Below are positions 1 through 7,582 of a stretch of DNA of 64,000 nt, piece by piece; position 1 is the first letter of the stretch; each line of letters starts with the position of its first letter. Under the pieces are notes generated by a model. The model ran no database searches. It was not told where the DNA came from and saw only the letters and a list, made by a program, of their open reading frames with translations. The stretch lies in the NCBI RefSeq assembly GCF_900104145.1, contig NZ_FNLB01000006.1:1385001-1449000 (forward strand), given 5' to 3'. This DNA comes from Pseudovibrio sp. Tun.PSC04-5.I4. GTDB taxonomy: Bacteria; Pseudomonadota; Alphaproteobacteria; Rhizobiales; Stappiaceae. A program made the position numbers and the translations under genes.

Positions 1-11
1 TAAGGCTGATA

Positions 12-335
12 GTGCTTAAAAAGCTGAAATCCCGTGGAATTTGGGAACCTGAGTTTACTTCCACCCAACAGATTATTTTCTTGACTGGTGAAAAGCCTAC
101 CGGCCAAGTCGCTGTGCACACTTCGCGTGGAACTTACTTATCAATAGATCTCGCCCAGTTTGAGGAACAGCCTCATGGTGGTGTTTATTTGGGCTCTGAC
201 GGGGCTATTGCGATACATGTCACGCATGTTCTAGATGAAGAAACAAAAATGGCGAAATCAGTCGAGCAAACCGATCCGCCTACTTTGACAATATTTCCTG
301 CCTCAGAAATTGAGGCGATAGAAGTGCAACACTAA
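12..335 (+). CDS. Hypothetical protein, probable phage late-region gene
   Basis: The product is 107 aa, read from a GTG start preceded by AAGG. It begins MLKKLKSRGIWEPEF and is soluble, mixed alpha/beta and slightly acidic, with no membrane segment or motif I recognise. It lies directly upstream of a phage lysis cassette and ends tail-to-tail with the next minus-strand gene, leaving only two bases between the stops. A TAA at bases 1-3 may be the stop of a preceding gene outside the window. Function unknown; by position it is likely a prophage structural-region or accessory protein. Confidence 0.55.
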   Translation: MLKKLKSRGIWEPEFTSTQQIIFLTGEKPTGQVAVHTSRGTYLSIDLAQFEEQPHGGVYLGSDGAIAIHVTHVLDEETKMAKSVEQTDPPTLTIFPASEIEAIEVQH

Positions 336-337
336 AA

Positions 338-520
338 TTAGGCGATTTCTAGTTCCTGTTTTTCGTGTACTTCAACTTCATTATTAGTTTTTTCGGGTTT
401 TCTGCGAGCAAACAGTGTGGAATGAGGAGTTACATCTTTCACTCTGTCTCTATTTTTTTTAGTTCGCAACGTAAATTGCTCGGCGTATAAGTCATTTTCA
501 GTTTTTAAAATTACGGGCAT
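338..520 (-). CDS. Small basic hypothetical protein
   Basis: The product is 60 aa and highly charged (many K, R and E), beginning MPVILKTENDLYAEQF. The start is supported by an AGAGGG Shine-Dalgarno-like sequence about 8 bases upstream, and a TATAAT-like hexamer lies a little further out. It is encoded opposite to the lysis genes, as is common for lysogenically expressed phage morons. No domain is recognised. Confidence 0.45.
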   Translation of the reverse strand: MPVILKTENDLYAEQFTLRTKKNRDRVKDVTPHSTLFARRKPEKTNNEVEVHEKQELEIA

Positions 521-648
521 TGTATATCCCTCTATAATCTGGCGTTTTCGATATTAAGTTATTCCGACTGTAAGATACTTTTACTTAAATATTACATCAA
601 GACCAGTGATTGCATCCAAGAAATATTATGGTAGCAGAATCAACAACC

Positions 649-672
649 AACCCGCCCTATGAGGCGGGTTTT
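649..672 (+). terminator. Rho-independent terminator before the lysis cassette
   Basis: An 8-bp stem (AACCCGCC / GGCGGGTT) with a 4-base loop is followed by a T run on the plus strand. It separates whatever lies upstream from the endolysin gene 18 bases further on. If phage late transcription enters from the left, it would have to be antiterminated here. Confidence 0.7.
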
Positions 673-689
673 TTCATGGAGTTATCACT

Positions 690-1160
690 ATGAAATCAAC
701 AAAGACCCGCCTTGCAGGTTGGGTAATAGCCCTCATTATTGCCTTTGTCGGCACATGGGAAGGTCTTCGAACCACTGCTTATTCAGACATCGTTGGTGTC
801 CCAACCATCTGCTACGGCGAAACAAAAGGCGTCAAGATGGGTGACACCGCCACAAAGGCTGAATGTGACACCATACTGATCCAGTCTCTAAGACGTCATG
901 AAACCGGTATGAGGCGGTGCTTAAAATACCCGGATAAAATCCCAATCAAGACCTATATTGCGTTTGTATCGCTCACATACAACGTTGGAACAGGCAATTT
1001 CTGCAGGTCTACGGCACGGCGGCGGCTGGATAAAGGTGATTGGGCGGGCGCATGCAAAGCTGCCACTTGGTTCAACAGGGCTGGTGGTCGCAAAGTGTCA
1101 GGCCTCGTGAACCGAAGGCAGGCTGAATATAAGCTCTGCATGCAAGGTGCTCGTAAATGA
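690..1160 (+). CDS. Phage endolysin, SAR-type GH24 lysozyme
   Basis: A 156-aa glycoside hydrolase family 24 muramidase that cleaves peptidoglycan at the end of the phage cycle. The catalytic E-x8-D-x5-T triad is visible at residues about 24-39 (WEGLRTTAYSDIVGVPT). The N-terminus has a weakly hydrophobic segment (GWVIALIIAFVG) immediately before the catalytic Glu. That is the layout of signal-anchor-release endolysins, which are exported by Sec and held inactive in the membrane until it depolarises. The ATG follows a GGAG at about 8 bases. The gene overlaps the following spanin gene by four bases (ATGA). Confidence 0.9.
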   Translation: MKSTKTRLAGWVIALIIAFVGTWEGLRTTAYSDIVGVPTICYGETKGVKMGDTATKAECDTILIQSLRRHETGMRRCLKYPDKIPIKTYIAFVSLTYNVGTGNFCRSTARRRLDKGDWAGACKAATWFNRAGGRKVSGLVNRRQAEYKLCMQGARK

Positions 1161-1588
1161 GTACGTTCCTCATGCTGTTGGGGTTAAGCACATACAAGAT
1201 TATAGCTGTTCTGGCACTCGGTGGGGCTGTGCTTGCATTCGCTGTAAGGATTGACCCCCGAATACCCAAAGCCCTCTCCACGCTAGTTTGTGTAGCTCTG
1301 CTATGTGTCTCTGTCTGGTTCTCGTCTGCATATCATTATGACAAGCAGGCCGAATTGGGTCGGCTCAACGCAGACCTTCAAGCATTGAACCGTATAGCCG
1401 CTGCACATGAGCGCGTTTCAACCCAAGCTAACGCAGCTCTATTGAAACGTATTGAGCAGGTAGGCGACCTCCAAAAACAGGTAACAGAATATGAAGTTGA
1501 GTTGGAAAGGGGCGGTGTCTCTGCCTGTCCTGCTGATGACGCTTATCTTAAGCGGATGCGCGCAATCAGGTTCGGGCAAGCACCTTGA
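1157..1588 (+). CDS. Rz-like inner-membrane spanin subunit (i-spanin)
   Basis: The product is 143 aa with two hydrophobic segments near the N-terminus (about residues 14-31 and 42-56), then a long periplasmic coiled-coil-like stretch rich in A, L, E and Q. This is the architecture of Rz-type i-spanins, which bridge to an outer-membrane lipoprotein and fuse the two membranes after endolysin action. The call rests on architecture and position directly behind the endolysin, because spanins diverge too fast for motif recognition. The gene is coupled to the endolysin stop and contains the start of the next gene in another frame. Confidence 0.7.
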   Translation: MSTFLMLLGLSTYKIIAVLALGGAVLAFAVRIDPRIPKALSTLVCVALLCVSVWFSSAYHYDKQAELGRLNADLQALNRIAAAHERVSTQANAALLKRIEQVGDLQKQVTEYEVELERGGVSACPADDAYLKRMRAIRFGQAP

Positions 1589-1766
1589 ACTCCCTCAACC
1601 TGTCTCAGATCTTACCGAGCGGTGCACAGACCCCGGCGTTTCCGGTGACAAAGGCAAGGATGCAATCAGGCATAGAGCTGCGTTGGTTGCATGTGAATCA
1701 AAACGGCAAGGTTGGCAAGCCTTCTACAGCACGGTCAAAGACAACTTGAAAGGTGGGGTCAAATGA
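1491..1766 (+). CDS. Rz1-like outer-membrane spanin lipoprotein (o-spanin)
   Basis: A 91-aa lipoprotein that starts inside the i-spanin gene in a different frame and runs past its end, the overlapped Rz/Rz1 arrangement. It has a basic start (MKLSWKGAVSLP), a hydrophobic core and a clear lipobox LSGC at about residue 22. Lipidation there would anchor it to the outer membrane. The mature part is short, polar and has three further cysteines. Its stop overlaps the next start (ATGA). Confidence 0.75.
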   Translation: MKLSWKGAVSLPVLLMTLILSGCAQSGSGKHLELPQPVSDLTERCTDPGVSGDKGKDAIRHRAALVACESKRQGWQAFYSTVKDNLKGGVK

Positions 1767-2008
1767 TTCCGAAAAATGAATTTGGATCTTCAGCGGCATT
1801 TGGTGTCTATGGGATGCTAGGGATAGCGAGCTCCTACTTAGAACCAGTCCTGCAATTTGCATTGCTACTTGTAATTTTAGTTGGGGCTATCTTGCTAGCT
1901 TATGGCCGATGGTTAGATGTCCGAAATAAACGGCTGGATACCCTGATTAAACGCCAACAACTTATGGATTTACAAGGGACAGAAGATGTTGGTGACTGCA
2001 AAAAATAG
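1763..2008 (+). CDS. Small membrane protein, holin/pinholin candidate
   Basis: The product is 81 aa, read from the ATG that overlaps the o-spanin stop and begins MIPKNEFGSSAAFGVYG. An upstream in-frame start at 1712 exists but would lie entirely inside the spanin gene. It has one strong membrane segment (about residues 25-45, LEPVLQFALLLVILVGAIL) and a charged C-terminal tail with basic helices (NKRLDTLIKRQQ). As the last member of the lysis cassette it could be the holin that triggers the SAR endolysin. Such holins more often precede the endolysin, so this role is inferred only from size, topology and position. Confidence 0.6.
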   Translation: MIPKNEFGSSAAFGVYGMLGIASSYLEPVLQFALLLVILVGAILLAYGRWLDVRNKRLDTLIKRQQLMDLQGTEDVGDCKK

Positions 2009-2361
2009 TTCAAACGGGGACTATCGCCATACAGTAATAAAGCTGCCTACTGGATAGCTCGGTCGAAGGCGAACTACCGCTTCGAACTTTGTGGGCTCAA
2101 CCATAAGATCATTGGCTTTAACAAGCGCAGCGAATGATCGCTATCGCCTCAACAGCGAGGCGAATAAAGTCGACCTATGGTTGAAATCTCACACTCTCTG
2201 GAGTTGCCTAGATTCAGGCGATTATCAGTTTTGGTTCACGTGCGACATATCGGGAATAGCTGTGAGAACGAGCCAAGCCGGGCCATTGCTGCAGTGCGAC
2301 CCGACCTATCCAGCTTTGCGCTAAAAGTGAAAAGAACCAACCCCGTTTAAGCGCATGCCAA
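2009..2361. other. Intergenic, nothing recognised
   Basis: These 353 bases lie between the lysis cassette and the convergent K+ channel gene. A 77-codon open frame from a GTG at 2091 has no ribosome-binding site and no plausible composition. I see no hairpin with a T tract and no RNA gene. Confidence 0.4.
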
Positions 2362-3744
2362 TTAGGCGCGTCGAGCAACCTTGTTTGCCAAAATTGAAAT
2401 CAGTAACCCCAAGTTTATATATCCTAAGACGACTTCCCACATAACGACAAGCTTTCCTATCACCCCGGCTGCCACCGGTGTAACGTCACCGAATCCTAAC
2501 GTCGTAAATGTAACGACCGAAAAGTACAAATTAGTTAGAATCTGTTTGTACCAAATCATATTAACCAAGGACCCATCTGAGTAATTTACAAGCGCAAAGC
2601 CATTTAAACTTAGAACTGAAAATAGCAATCCAAACCCAAGAGCAACCCCAATGCTAATAAGCGCAGTTTTTCCAATATCGCGACCGTAGTTTATCATCCT
2701 CCACAAACCCAAGAGGCGGAGTTCATAGAGAGACGTTTCTCTGGAACGAGTTGCGACAAATATAGCCCAGAGTGTGTGAATAGGTAGCGCAAATATCAGG
2801 TATGGCACTAAGGATATGTACTGGAGCAGAAAGATCTGGCGGCTAAACCAAGGCAAGTCAGCTTTCTGAATACTCCTCACCACATCTCCTTTGCTTAGAA
2901 CATTCCTTTCATATCTATCGATAACTTCCCTTTTTAAGGTGTCGATATATGATTGATCCTTTAGGTCACGCAGAAATAAATCGTTGCCATAAGCGGAGTC
3001 TAAGCCTCTGATGTTATAGTTCCTCGGAAAATCTCCATCCAGCTGCCCGGCTTCGTAATCAATACCTGTAAAATTTACATCCCTAAAGTCACAGCGATAG
3101 AAAACGTTGCGCCTAAACCTAGCAAGCCTAAAGTCAGAATGAACCAAAGAAGTACCGTTGAAGGTGACACCCTCAAGGTCGCAGTTGACGAAGCTAGCGT
3201 AGGGGAAATGAGAACTATTCAGGTTGGCACCACGCAAATGGGTGTGCGATAGATCAACCCCCTTAGGTAAAACATGATTATGTCGTTCAATTACGGGAAA
3301 CACCCTTGAAAATAGCTCCAGGCGACCATGCATTTCATCTCTGGATAATACAAGCCACGTCTCAGGGCGACCAGGATGTATCAGTTTGTCGAGGCGCTCT
3401 TTCAACTGATTCCATTTTTTTGTGCATTCGATCTCCTTTTTGCTGTTTGTTCTATACTCCCAATCGTTTTTCACTCTTGACTGTGCTCCTGTACTACAAG
3501 AATCTAAGAGCATCTGCATAACTTTAAATTTTTCATTCAAAACCGCAATGTCAGGGTGTGGAGAGGTCAATGTGTTTCTAATGTCCTTGGCTGGCTTGTC
3601 TACATTCTCAATAATATACGTAATTACGAGTGACGCATTTTCCTTAAGACGACCCAAGCTTCCGTCGTTAACATTCTGAAAGGGATTGGTTGATCCGCAA
3701 AGCCTTTCCAGAACCAACTCTAAATTCTCTACTGAAATAGCCAT
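2362..3744 (-). CDS. Pentapeptide-repeat protein with a two-TM K+ channel domain
   Basis: The product is 460 aa. The N-terminal ~150 residues are helical and unrecognised. Residues about 165-240 are pentapeptide repeats (VDLSHTHLRGANLNSSHF and following A(D/N)LxX units). The C-terminal ~150 residues carry hydrophobic segments and a pore loop with the K+ selectivity signature TLGFGD (about residue 415), as in two-TM potassium channels. I place the start at the ATG at 3744, with GGAG 7 bases upstream, not at the TTG one codon earlier. The fusion suggests an ion channel gated or positioned by a beta-helical sensor. It sits between lysis genes and an att site, where phages often carry morons. Its role in the host is unknown. 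Confidence 0.8.
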   Translation of the reverse strand: MAISVENLELVLERLCGSTNPFQNVNDGSLGRLKENASLVITYIIENVDKPAKDIRNTLTSPHPDIAVLNEKFKVMQMLLDSCSTGAQSRVKNDWEYRTNSKKEIECTKKWNQLKERLDKLIHPGRPETWLVLSRDEMHGRLELFSRVFPVIERHNHVLPKGVDLSHTHLRGANLNSSHFPYASFVNCDLEGVTFNGTSLVHSDFRLARFRRNVFYRCDFRDVNFTGIDYEAGQLDGDFPRNYNIRGLDSAYGNDLFLRDLKDQSYIDTLKREVIDRYERNVLSKGDVVRSIQKADLPWFSRQIFLLQYISLVPYLIFALPIHTLWAIFVATRSRETSLYELRLLGLWRMINYGRDIGKTALISIGVALGFGLLFSVLSLNGFALVNYSDGSLVNMIWYKQILTNLYFSVVTFTTLGFGDVTPVAAGVIGKLVVMWEVVLGYINLGLLISILANKVARRA

Positions 3745-4184
3745 CAATCACTCCAATGAAAATATTTCTGCTATAATTTATTGCTCGCCCTACAGGTTGT
3801 GTTGGGCAAAAATAATATGTTTTTTGCAGATTGGTCGAACTGCCTTTGAAGTCAATAGGTGTGCGTGTGCCGTTTTCTCGTGTGCATGCGTTCGAGCCTT
3901 TAGCCGCTCAATGCTGCCAACGCTTAGCACCTCCTGGATGAGCAGCGATGACAGCAATGGGTTAATCAAGCCTGTCGCGTCATGCACGCGCGAGCTAGTA
4001 TTGGGTGGGATTGCGCTCTTTTGGTATGAATGTTTTTACTCTCCCACATCTGGGATCTTTTGCTGTCGCTCTTTATAGGTGCTCTATGATTATTCATAAC
4101 CTTTCACTGCAACTGGCGTCATTGCAGTATGATGCTTTATTATTTGGCCACAGCAATCAGTTGTTTAATATAGGGACTTCAAAC
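3745..4184. other. Intergenic, nothing recognised
   Basis: These 440 bases lie upstream of the K+ channel gene. Open frames on both strands lack ribosome-binding sites and look like chance. The promoter of the channel gene should lie at the left end of this gap. Confidence 0.4.
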
Positions 4185-4337
4185 CTAATCATCCAGTTCC
4201 AAGTCCCCAAGCTGGGAGCCGAAGAGCGCTAGACGGTCCATTTCCTTTTGCGTCAACGCAATATCTAAATGGATCAAGCCCCCTTCAATATAGATCTCGC
4301 AGTGTTGGGCCATGAAATCCAAAATCACATTCAGCAT
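4185..4337 (-). CDS. Small acidic hypothetical protein (50 aa)
   Basis: A 50-codon frame, read by eye on the minus strand, begins MLNVILDFMAQHCEIYI and ends in an acidic tail (GDLELDD). It is preceded by AAAAGGTG about 6 bases before the ATG, a good Shine-Dalgarno sequence. The composition (LTQKEMDRLALFGSQL) is that of a real small soluble protein. It sits among phage accessory genes and no function is recognised. Confidence 0.55.
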   Translation of the reverse strand: MLNVILDFMAQHCEIYIEGGLIHLDIALTQKEMDRLALFGSQLGDLELDD

Positions 4338-4648
4338 AGTGTCACCTTTTAATATTCTTCAGTATTATTCGGAGCTTAGGCAGCAACTATTTGCAACCTT
4401 TAGGTGTCATGCAAGCGGAATATGTAAATATTTAAGGGCTTGACCTCGAAGAGGTAACGCTCTGATAAAAATAGCTTCTTTGGATATGTCGCGCTAGAGG
4501 ATAGCGGGAAGAAAACCAAAGTAGCGCTTATTTATGATAGAGTGTTTAGGTAGTAGCCGGCGTGAGGATTCTTGAAAATCCAGTTGTTTTGGATTTAGTA
4601 TCTAAAATCAACTGAATTTAACTTACCTATAGTTGCCAGCTAAATACA
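4338..4648. other. Intergenic, nothing recognised
   Basis: About 310 AT-rich bases hold the likely promoter of the 50-aa gene. I see no gene, no terminator with a T tract and no repeat. Confidence 0.35.
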
Positions 4649-4894
4649 TCACTCTCCAAAGTTTAAGATGTACTCGGGGTTCTCTCTAAGTCCTCGTTCA
4701 ATTTCTTCTTCGTATGTCTCTTCCCACACTTCCATGTCATAGACCGCAAACGTGAACCTGTTGCCGGGAATGATTCTGTCTGGCCGCTCACCCGAGTCCT
4801 TTATGCAAAGGCAATGAGCAAGCTTGCCTTCGATACTCTCAACTTCAATTTCAGTACCGGAAGAAAGGTAGGCAGAGGGCAGAGAGATAGACAT
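4649..4894 (-). CDS. Hypothetical acidic protein, possibly the 3' part of a frameshifted gene
   Basis: The product is 81 aa, beginning MSISLPSAYLSSGTEIEV, with a strongly acidic C-terminal half (EVWEETYEEEIERG). Its ATG has no clear Shine-Dalgarno sequence and lies inside the 70-codon frame that starts at 5013. That upstream frame has an excellent ribosome-binding site but looks meaningless in its second half. The simplest reading is one gene that starts at 5013 and continues in this frame after a frameshift near 4890-4895. Translational coupling of two overlapping genes is the alternative. Function unknown. Confidence 0.5.
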   Translation of the reverse strand: MSISLPSAYLSSGTEIEVESIEGKLAHCLCIKDSGERPDRIIPGNRFTFAVYDMEVWEETYEEEIERGLRENPEYILNFGE

Positions 4895-5013
4895 GGGCGC
4901 ATGGTGCCCTCGGGTTCCAGACCTTCCCGCTTAAGCTGGACTTCCTTCCGAGCGCGTGAATGCGCGCTGATGCAAATAGGCACTAAAAGCTTTTCACCGA
5001 TTGATACAGGCAT
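4801..5013 (-). CDS. Hypothetical ORF overlapping the next gene (5' part of a broken gene?)
   Basis: The product is 70 codons, beginning MPVSIGEKLLVPICISAH, with AAAGGAG well placed upstream of the ATG. The first ~40 residues look like a genuine protein (ARKEVQLKREGLEPEG). The remainder, which overlaps the 81-aa frame, is low-quality (LSLCPLPTFLPVLKLKL). This supports a frameshift joining it to the overlapping gene. Confidence 0.4.
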   Translation of the reverse strand: MPVSIGEKLLVPICISAHSRARKEVQLKREGLEPEGTMRPCLSLCPLPTFLPVLKLKLRVSKASLLIAFA

Positions 5014-5150
5014 GATGAGAACTCCTTTTGGAAGGGCACTCTACCTCAAGATTCGGTTGAGAACAAAAAAGAAACATCTGTTGGTAATCTGTTGGCGATT
5101 TCAGACAAAAAGTCCCGGAACTCCGGTGAAACCACCCAAAACAGCCACGC

Positions 5151-5244
5151 TTTGTTCCCATTTAGACAACAAAAAACCCGCCGAGGTGGCGGGCTGTTTT
5201 GTCTTAACTATCAAATAGTTAAGTGGCGGAGGGGGTGAGATTCC
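5151..5244. repeat. attL: partial copy of the tRNA-Ser 3' end and its terminator
   Basis: This ~94-bp stretch matches 42414-42507 with only a handful of substitutions. It is identical over 36 bp at 5197-5232 (=42460-42495). The matched right-hand copy includes the last bases of the tRNA-Ser acceptor stem and CCA, the intergenic spacer and the Rho-independent hairpin (5171-5193 here). After about 5243 the sequence departs from the tRNA gene. A tyrosine integrase starts ~320 bases inside. This is a classic att duplication and marks the left boundary of the island. Because prophage genes also lie to its left, it is probably the junction of two elements inserted in tandem at the same tRNA. Confidence 0.88.
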
Positions 5245-5344
5245 TCATGAAATTACACTCGTAACACCAATGTCAATATAATGCTTTAACAACAGTATGT
5301 TATATGATTGCGCCTCTGATATAAAACTCTCGAGACTTACAAAT

Positions 5345-5543
5345 GTTATGTATTTTGTTATGTAGTAATTGTAGGCGAACTAGGATACGCCACAACATCT
5401 CAAATCAACAATACTGAGTATGAGACGACTCGCAAACTGCCCAATAATAACATCGCTTGCCCTTCCGATTGGGAGATTATCTATTTTTCGTTTGACACTA
5501 GCTCCCTTTCTTACATAACATTTTGCATAACAAACTACATAAC
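5345..5543. promoter_or_regulatory. Paired inverted 8-mers upstream of the integrase gene
   Basis: GTTATGTA occurs at 5345-5352 and 5357-5364. Its exact complement TACATAAC occurs at 5512-5519 and 5536-5543, with a partial GCATAAC at 5525-5531 between the last two. The symmetric arrangement between attL and the integrase start fits arm-type integrase sites, excisionase sites or an autoregulatory operator. The assignment is inferred from placement only. Confidence 0.45.
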
Positions 5544-5554
5544 GATCATGTGGG

Positions 5555-6895
5555 ATGGGTTGGAAAATGAGCTTCACATTAAGCCGCGGCGTCTACTATT
5601 TTGTGAAGCGTGTTCCCAAGCGCTATGCTTCGGTTGAACCGCGATCACGTATCCAGCTCTCTCTTAAAACTCGAAGCCCAGACGTTGCGAAAAAGAAAGC
5701 TATTGTCGTGGAGGAGCGGCTCTTCGCTTATTGGGAAGCTCTTTTGGTGAGCAACGATACGCTGGCGCAATCTCATTATGACGCTGCTCTGAATTTTGCA
5801 GCTGCGCACGGTTTTACCTATCTATCCGTTGAGGAGATGGTGGAACAGCCTGTCACAAGATTGCTCAGTCGTGTTGAGGCGGTGCCGGAATATGGTTTAA
5901 CCAAGGCAAACTCTGCTGCTGTGGTGGGCTTGCTCGGAGGTGCTGAAAAGCCGGCGCTGAAAATCTCAAAGGTCTTTGAGGAATATCTGGATCTCACTCC
6001 TGATTTGCGCGTTGGTATGAGTGATGATCAGGTGCGCAAATGGAAAAATCCAAAGCTAAAGGCGATCAATAATTTCATAGCGGTGGTTGGCGATAAGAAC
6101 ATTCGTGAGATTACTCGGGATGATGGTTTGAGGCTTCGTCAATGGTGGATGGATCGAACACTTGATGAGGAGATCAAGCCCGGAACCGCGAACAAGGACT
6201 TCACTCACCTGTCTAAGATCTTCTCAACTTGGTGCGACCTGAAGCATGAGAAACTAGAGAATCCATTCTTGCGATTGCGGTTGGCGGAAAATGACCTGCA
6301 GGCTAACCGGCCTTCATTCTCGCGGGACTGGACGCAAACAAAACTGCTTGCGCCTAACGCGTTTGGTTCAACCAACGAAGAAGCTGTTCTGATTTTCAAG
6401 GTGCTGATCAATACCGGCCTGAGACCTTCAGAACTTGTGGGGGCTAAGCTTGAACATTTTATGCTTGATCATGAGGTTCCACACGTCAAGATCGAAGAAT
6501 ATAGGGATGGTCCGGTTCGGCGGAAACTCAAAACCAAGTGGTCAGCACGCGAGGTTCCTCTCGTTGGAGTATCTTTAGAGGCGGCGCAGCGGCTGGTCGA
6601 TATTGGTGGTGTGAAGAACTACTATCTCAAAGCAGATAGGTGGAGCGCTACCATCAATAAAGAGATGTTGGAACATAAGCTCAAGGAATCGGATCGTCAT
6701 ACCGCGTACTCGCTGCGGCATTCCTTTGAGGATAACATGCTTGAGGCTGGCGTTGATCATCGCTTACGGGTTGAGCTGATGGGGCACTCTTATGAAAGAC
6801 CCAAGTATGGAGAGGGTGGCAGCTTGGAGCTGAAGCAAAAAGCAATAGAGAGTTTTGCTTTTTATTCGCCAGCCGCAATTCTTAGAGCCAACTGA
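5555..6895 (+). CDS. int: Tyrosine recombinase/integrase of the island
   Basis: The product is 446 aa from the first ATG, or 442 aa from the ATG at 5567, where the family-typical MSFTLSRGVYYFVKRVP begins. The N-terminal part resembles DUF6538, a common integrase head in alphaproteobacteria, followed by an SAM-like core-binding domain. The catalytic domain shows Arg I in NTGLRPSELVGA, the second box AYSLRHSFED (Tyr in place of the usual first His), and GHSYERPKYGEG with the nucleophilic Tyr. It would integrate and excise the element at the tRNA-Ser 3' end, given its position ~320 bases from attL and direction inward. Its 3' end overlaps the convergent gene at 6862. I see no frameshift. Confidence 0.92.
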   Translation: MGWKMSFTLSRGVYYFVKRVPKRYASVEPRSRIQLSLKTRSPDVAKKKAIVVEERLFAYWEALLVSNDTLAQSHYDAALNFAAAHGFTYLSVEEMVEQPVTRLLSRVEAVPEYGLTKANSAAVVGLLGGAEKPALKISKVFEEYLDLTPDLRVGMSDDQVRKWKNPKLKAINNFIAVVGDKNIREITRDDGLRLRQWWMDRTLDEEIKPGTANKDFTHLSKIFSTWCDLKHEKLENPFLRLRLAENDLQANRPSFSRDWTQTKLLAPNAFGSTNEEAVLIFKVLINTGLRPSELVGAKLEHFMLDHEVPHVKIEEYRDGPVRRKLKTKWSAREVPLVGVSLEAAQRLVDIGGVKNYYLKADRWSATINKEMLEHKLKESDRHTAYSLRHSFEDNMLEAGVDHRLRVELMGHSYERPKYGEGGSLELKQKAIESFAFYSPAAILRAN

Positions 6896-7116
6896 AGGTC
6901 GTCTTCTTTCTCTTGGAACTCCTCAATCTCTTTTTTAAAGCGCTGGAACAACGGCAAGTATTGTTCATTGCCTGCAGCAATGATGATTGCCAGCTTCTTT
7001 TGGGCTGCGAGGAGGCGCTCCAGTGTCACCTCCTTTTGCTCATCGGATTGAGGGAGAAGGTGTGAGACTGAAGTCGCTTTAGGTGCCGTTCTCTTACGGC
7101 GTGGGGCGACGTCCAT
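6862..7116 (-). CDS. Hypothetical charged helical protein
   Basis: The product is 84 aa with a basic N-terminus (MDVAPRRKRTAPKATS), then a predicted long helix (about residues 28-80) rich in K, E, Q and L. It is the last gene of the minus-strand block and overlaps the convergent integrase end by 34 bases. No domain recognised. It could be a small DNA-binding or excision-related protein, but nothing in the sequence proves that. Confidence 0.5.
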   Translation of the reverse strand: MDVAPRRKRTAPKATSVSHLLPQSDEQKEVTLERLLAAQKKLAIIIAAGNEQYLPLFQRFKKEIEEFQEKEDDLQLALRIAAGE

Positions 7117-7146
7117 TGGATGTGTTCCTGTACGATTTTACTGGTG

Positions 7147-7359
7147 TCAGTTGGTCTGGTTACAGATTGGGCATGAGATACCGCGCTTGCCGTAGGTGAC
7201 AGTTGGACAATCAACCCAACCAGAGTCCCAATCGCATCTGCTGCACTCGAAGTGAGCAATCGGGGAACCATCTGGTGCGCTCCCAGCATCAATTACATGA
7301 GCCTTAAAAACTCGCGACTTGCTCTGCTTAGGTGGGAAGTCAAAAAGTGTTTCCTGCAT
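7147..7359 (-). CDS. Small zinc-ribbon-like phage protein
   Basis: The product is 70 aa from the ATG at 7359 (MQETLFDFPPKQ), with GAGAGGTG upstream. A GTG three codons earlier is inside that Shine-Dalgarno region and is less likely. It has CSRCDWDSGWVDC and a C-terminal CPICNQ, so pairs of CxxC cysteines could bind one zinc. Such proteins are frequent in phage early operons. Function unknown. Confidence 0.6.
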   Translation of the reverse strand: MQETLFDFPPKQSKSRVFKAHVIDAGSAPDGSPIAHFECSRCDWDSGWVDCPTVTYGKRGISCPICNQTN

Positions 7360-7378
7360 GATTTTCACCTCTCAGGAC

Positions 7379-7582
7379 TTAAGTCGAAATTGCGATTAGG
7401 AGCTTTTCAAGCAGGTTTGATGTGCGATCACGCAGGGCATCCGGCATGTGCTCATTGACCTGCTTTGCTAGGCCACTGGGGGCATTAACTGCTATGGCGC
7501 TGAGTACCTCTGCCAAAGCTTCGGGTTTGGAGGTTAAACTGATGCCGATATGAATGGGATTGACGTCTGTTTCCAGTCTCAT
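7379..7582 (-). CDS. Small hypothetical protein
   Basis: The product is 67 aa, beginning MRLETDVNPIHIGIS, with AGGAG a few bases before the ATG. It is alpha-helical and soluble. The start overlaps the stop of the upstream DUF7694 gene by four bases (ATGA), so it is part of the coupled minus-strand transcript. Confidence 0.55.
   Translation of the reverse strand: MRLETDVNPIHIGISLTSKPEALAEVLSAIAVNAPSGLAKQVNEHMPDALRDRTSNLLEKLLIAIST

Noticed and set aside
2091..2324. 77-codon open frame after the lysis cassette
   Set aside because: GTG start without a ribosome-binding site, composition not protein-like, no neighbours it would belong with.
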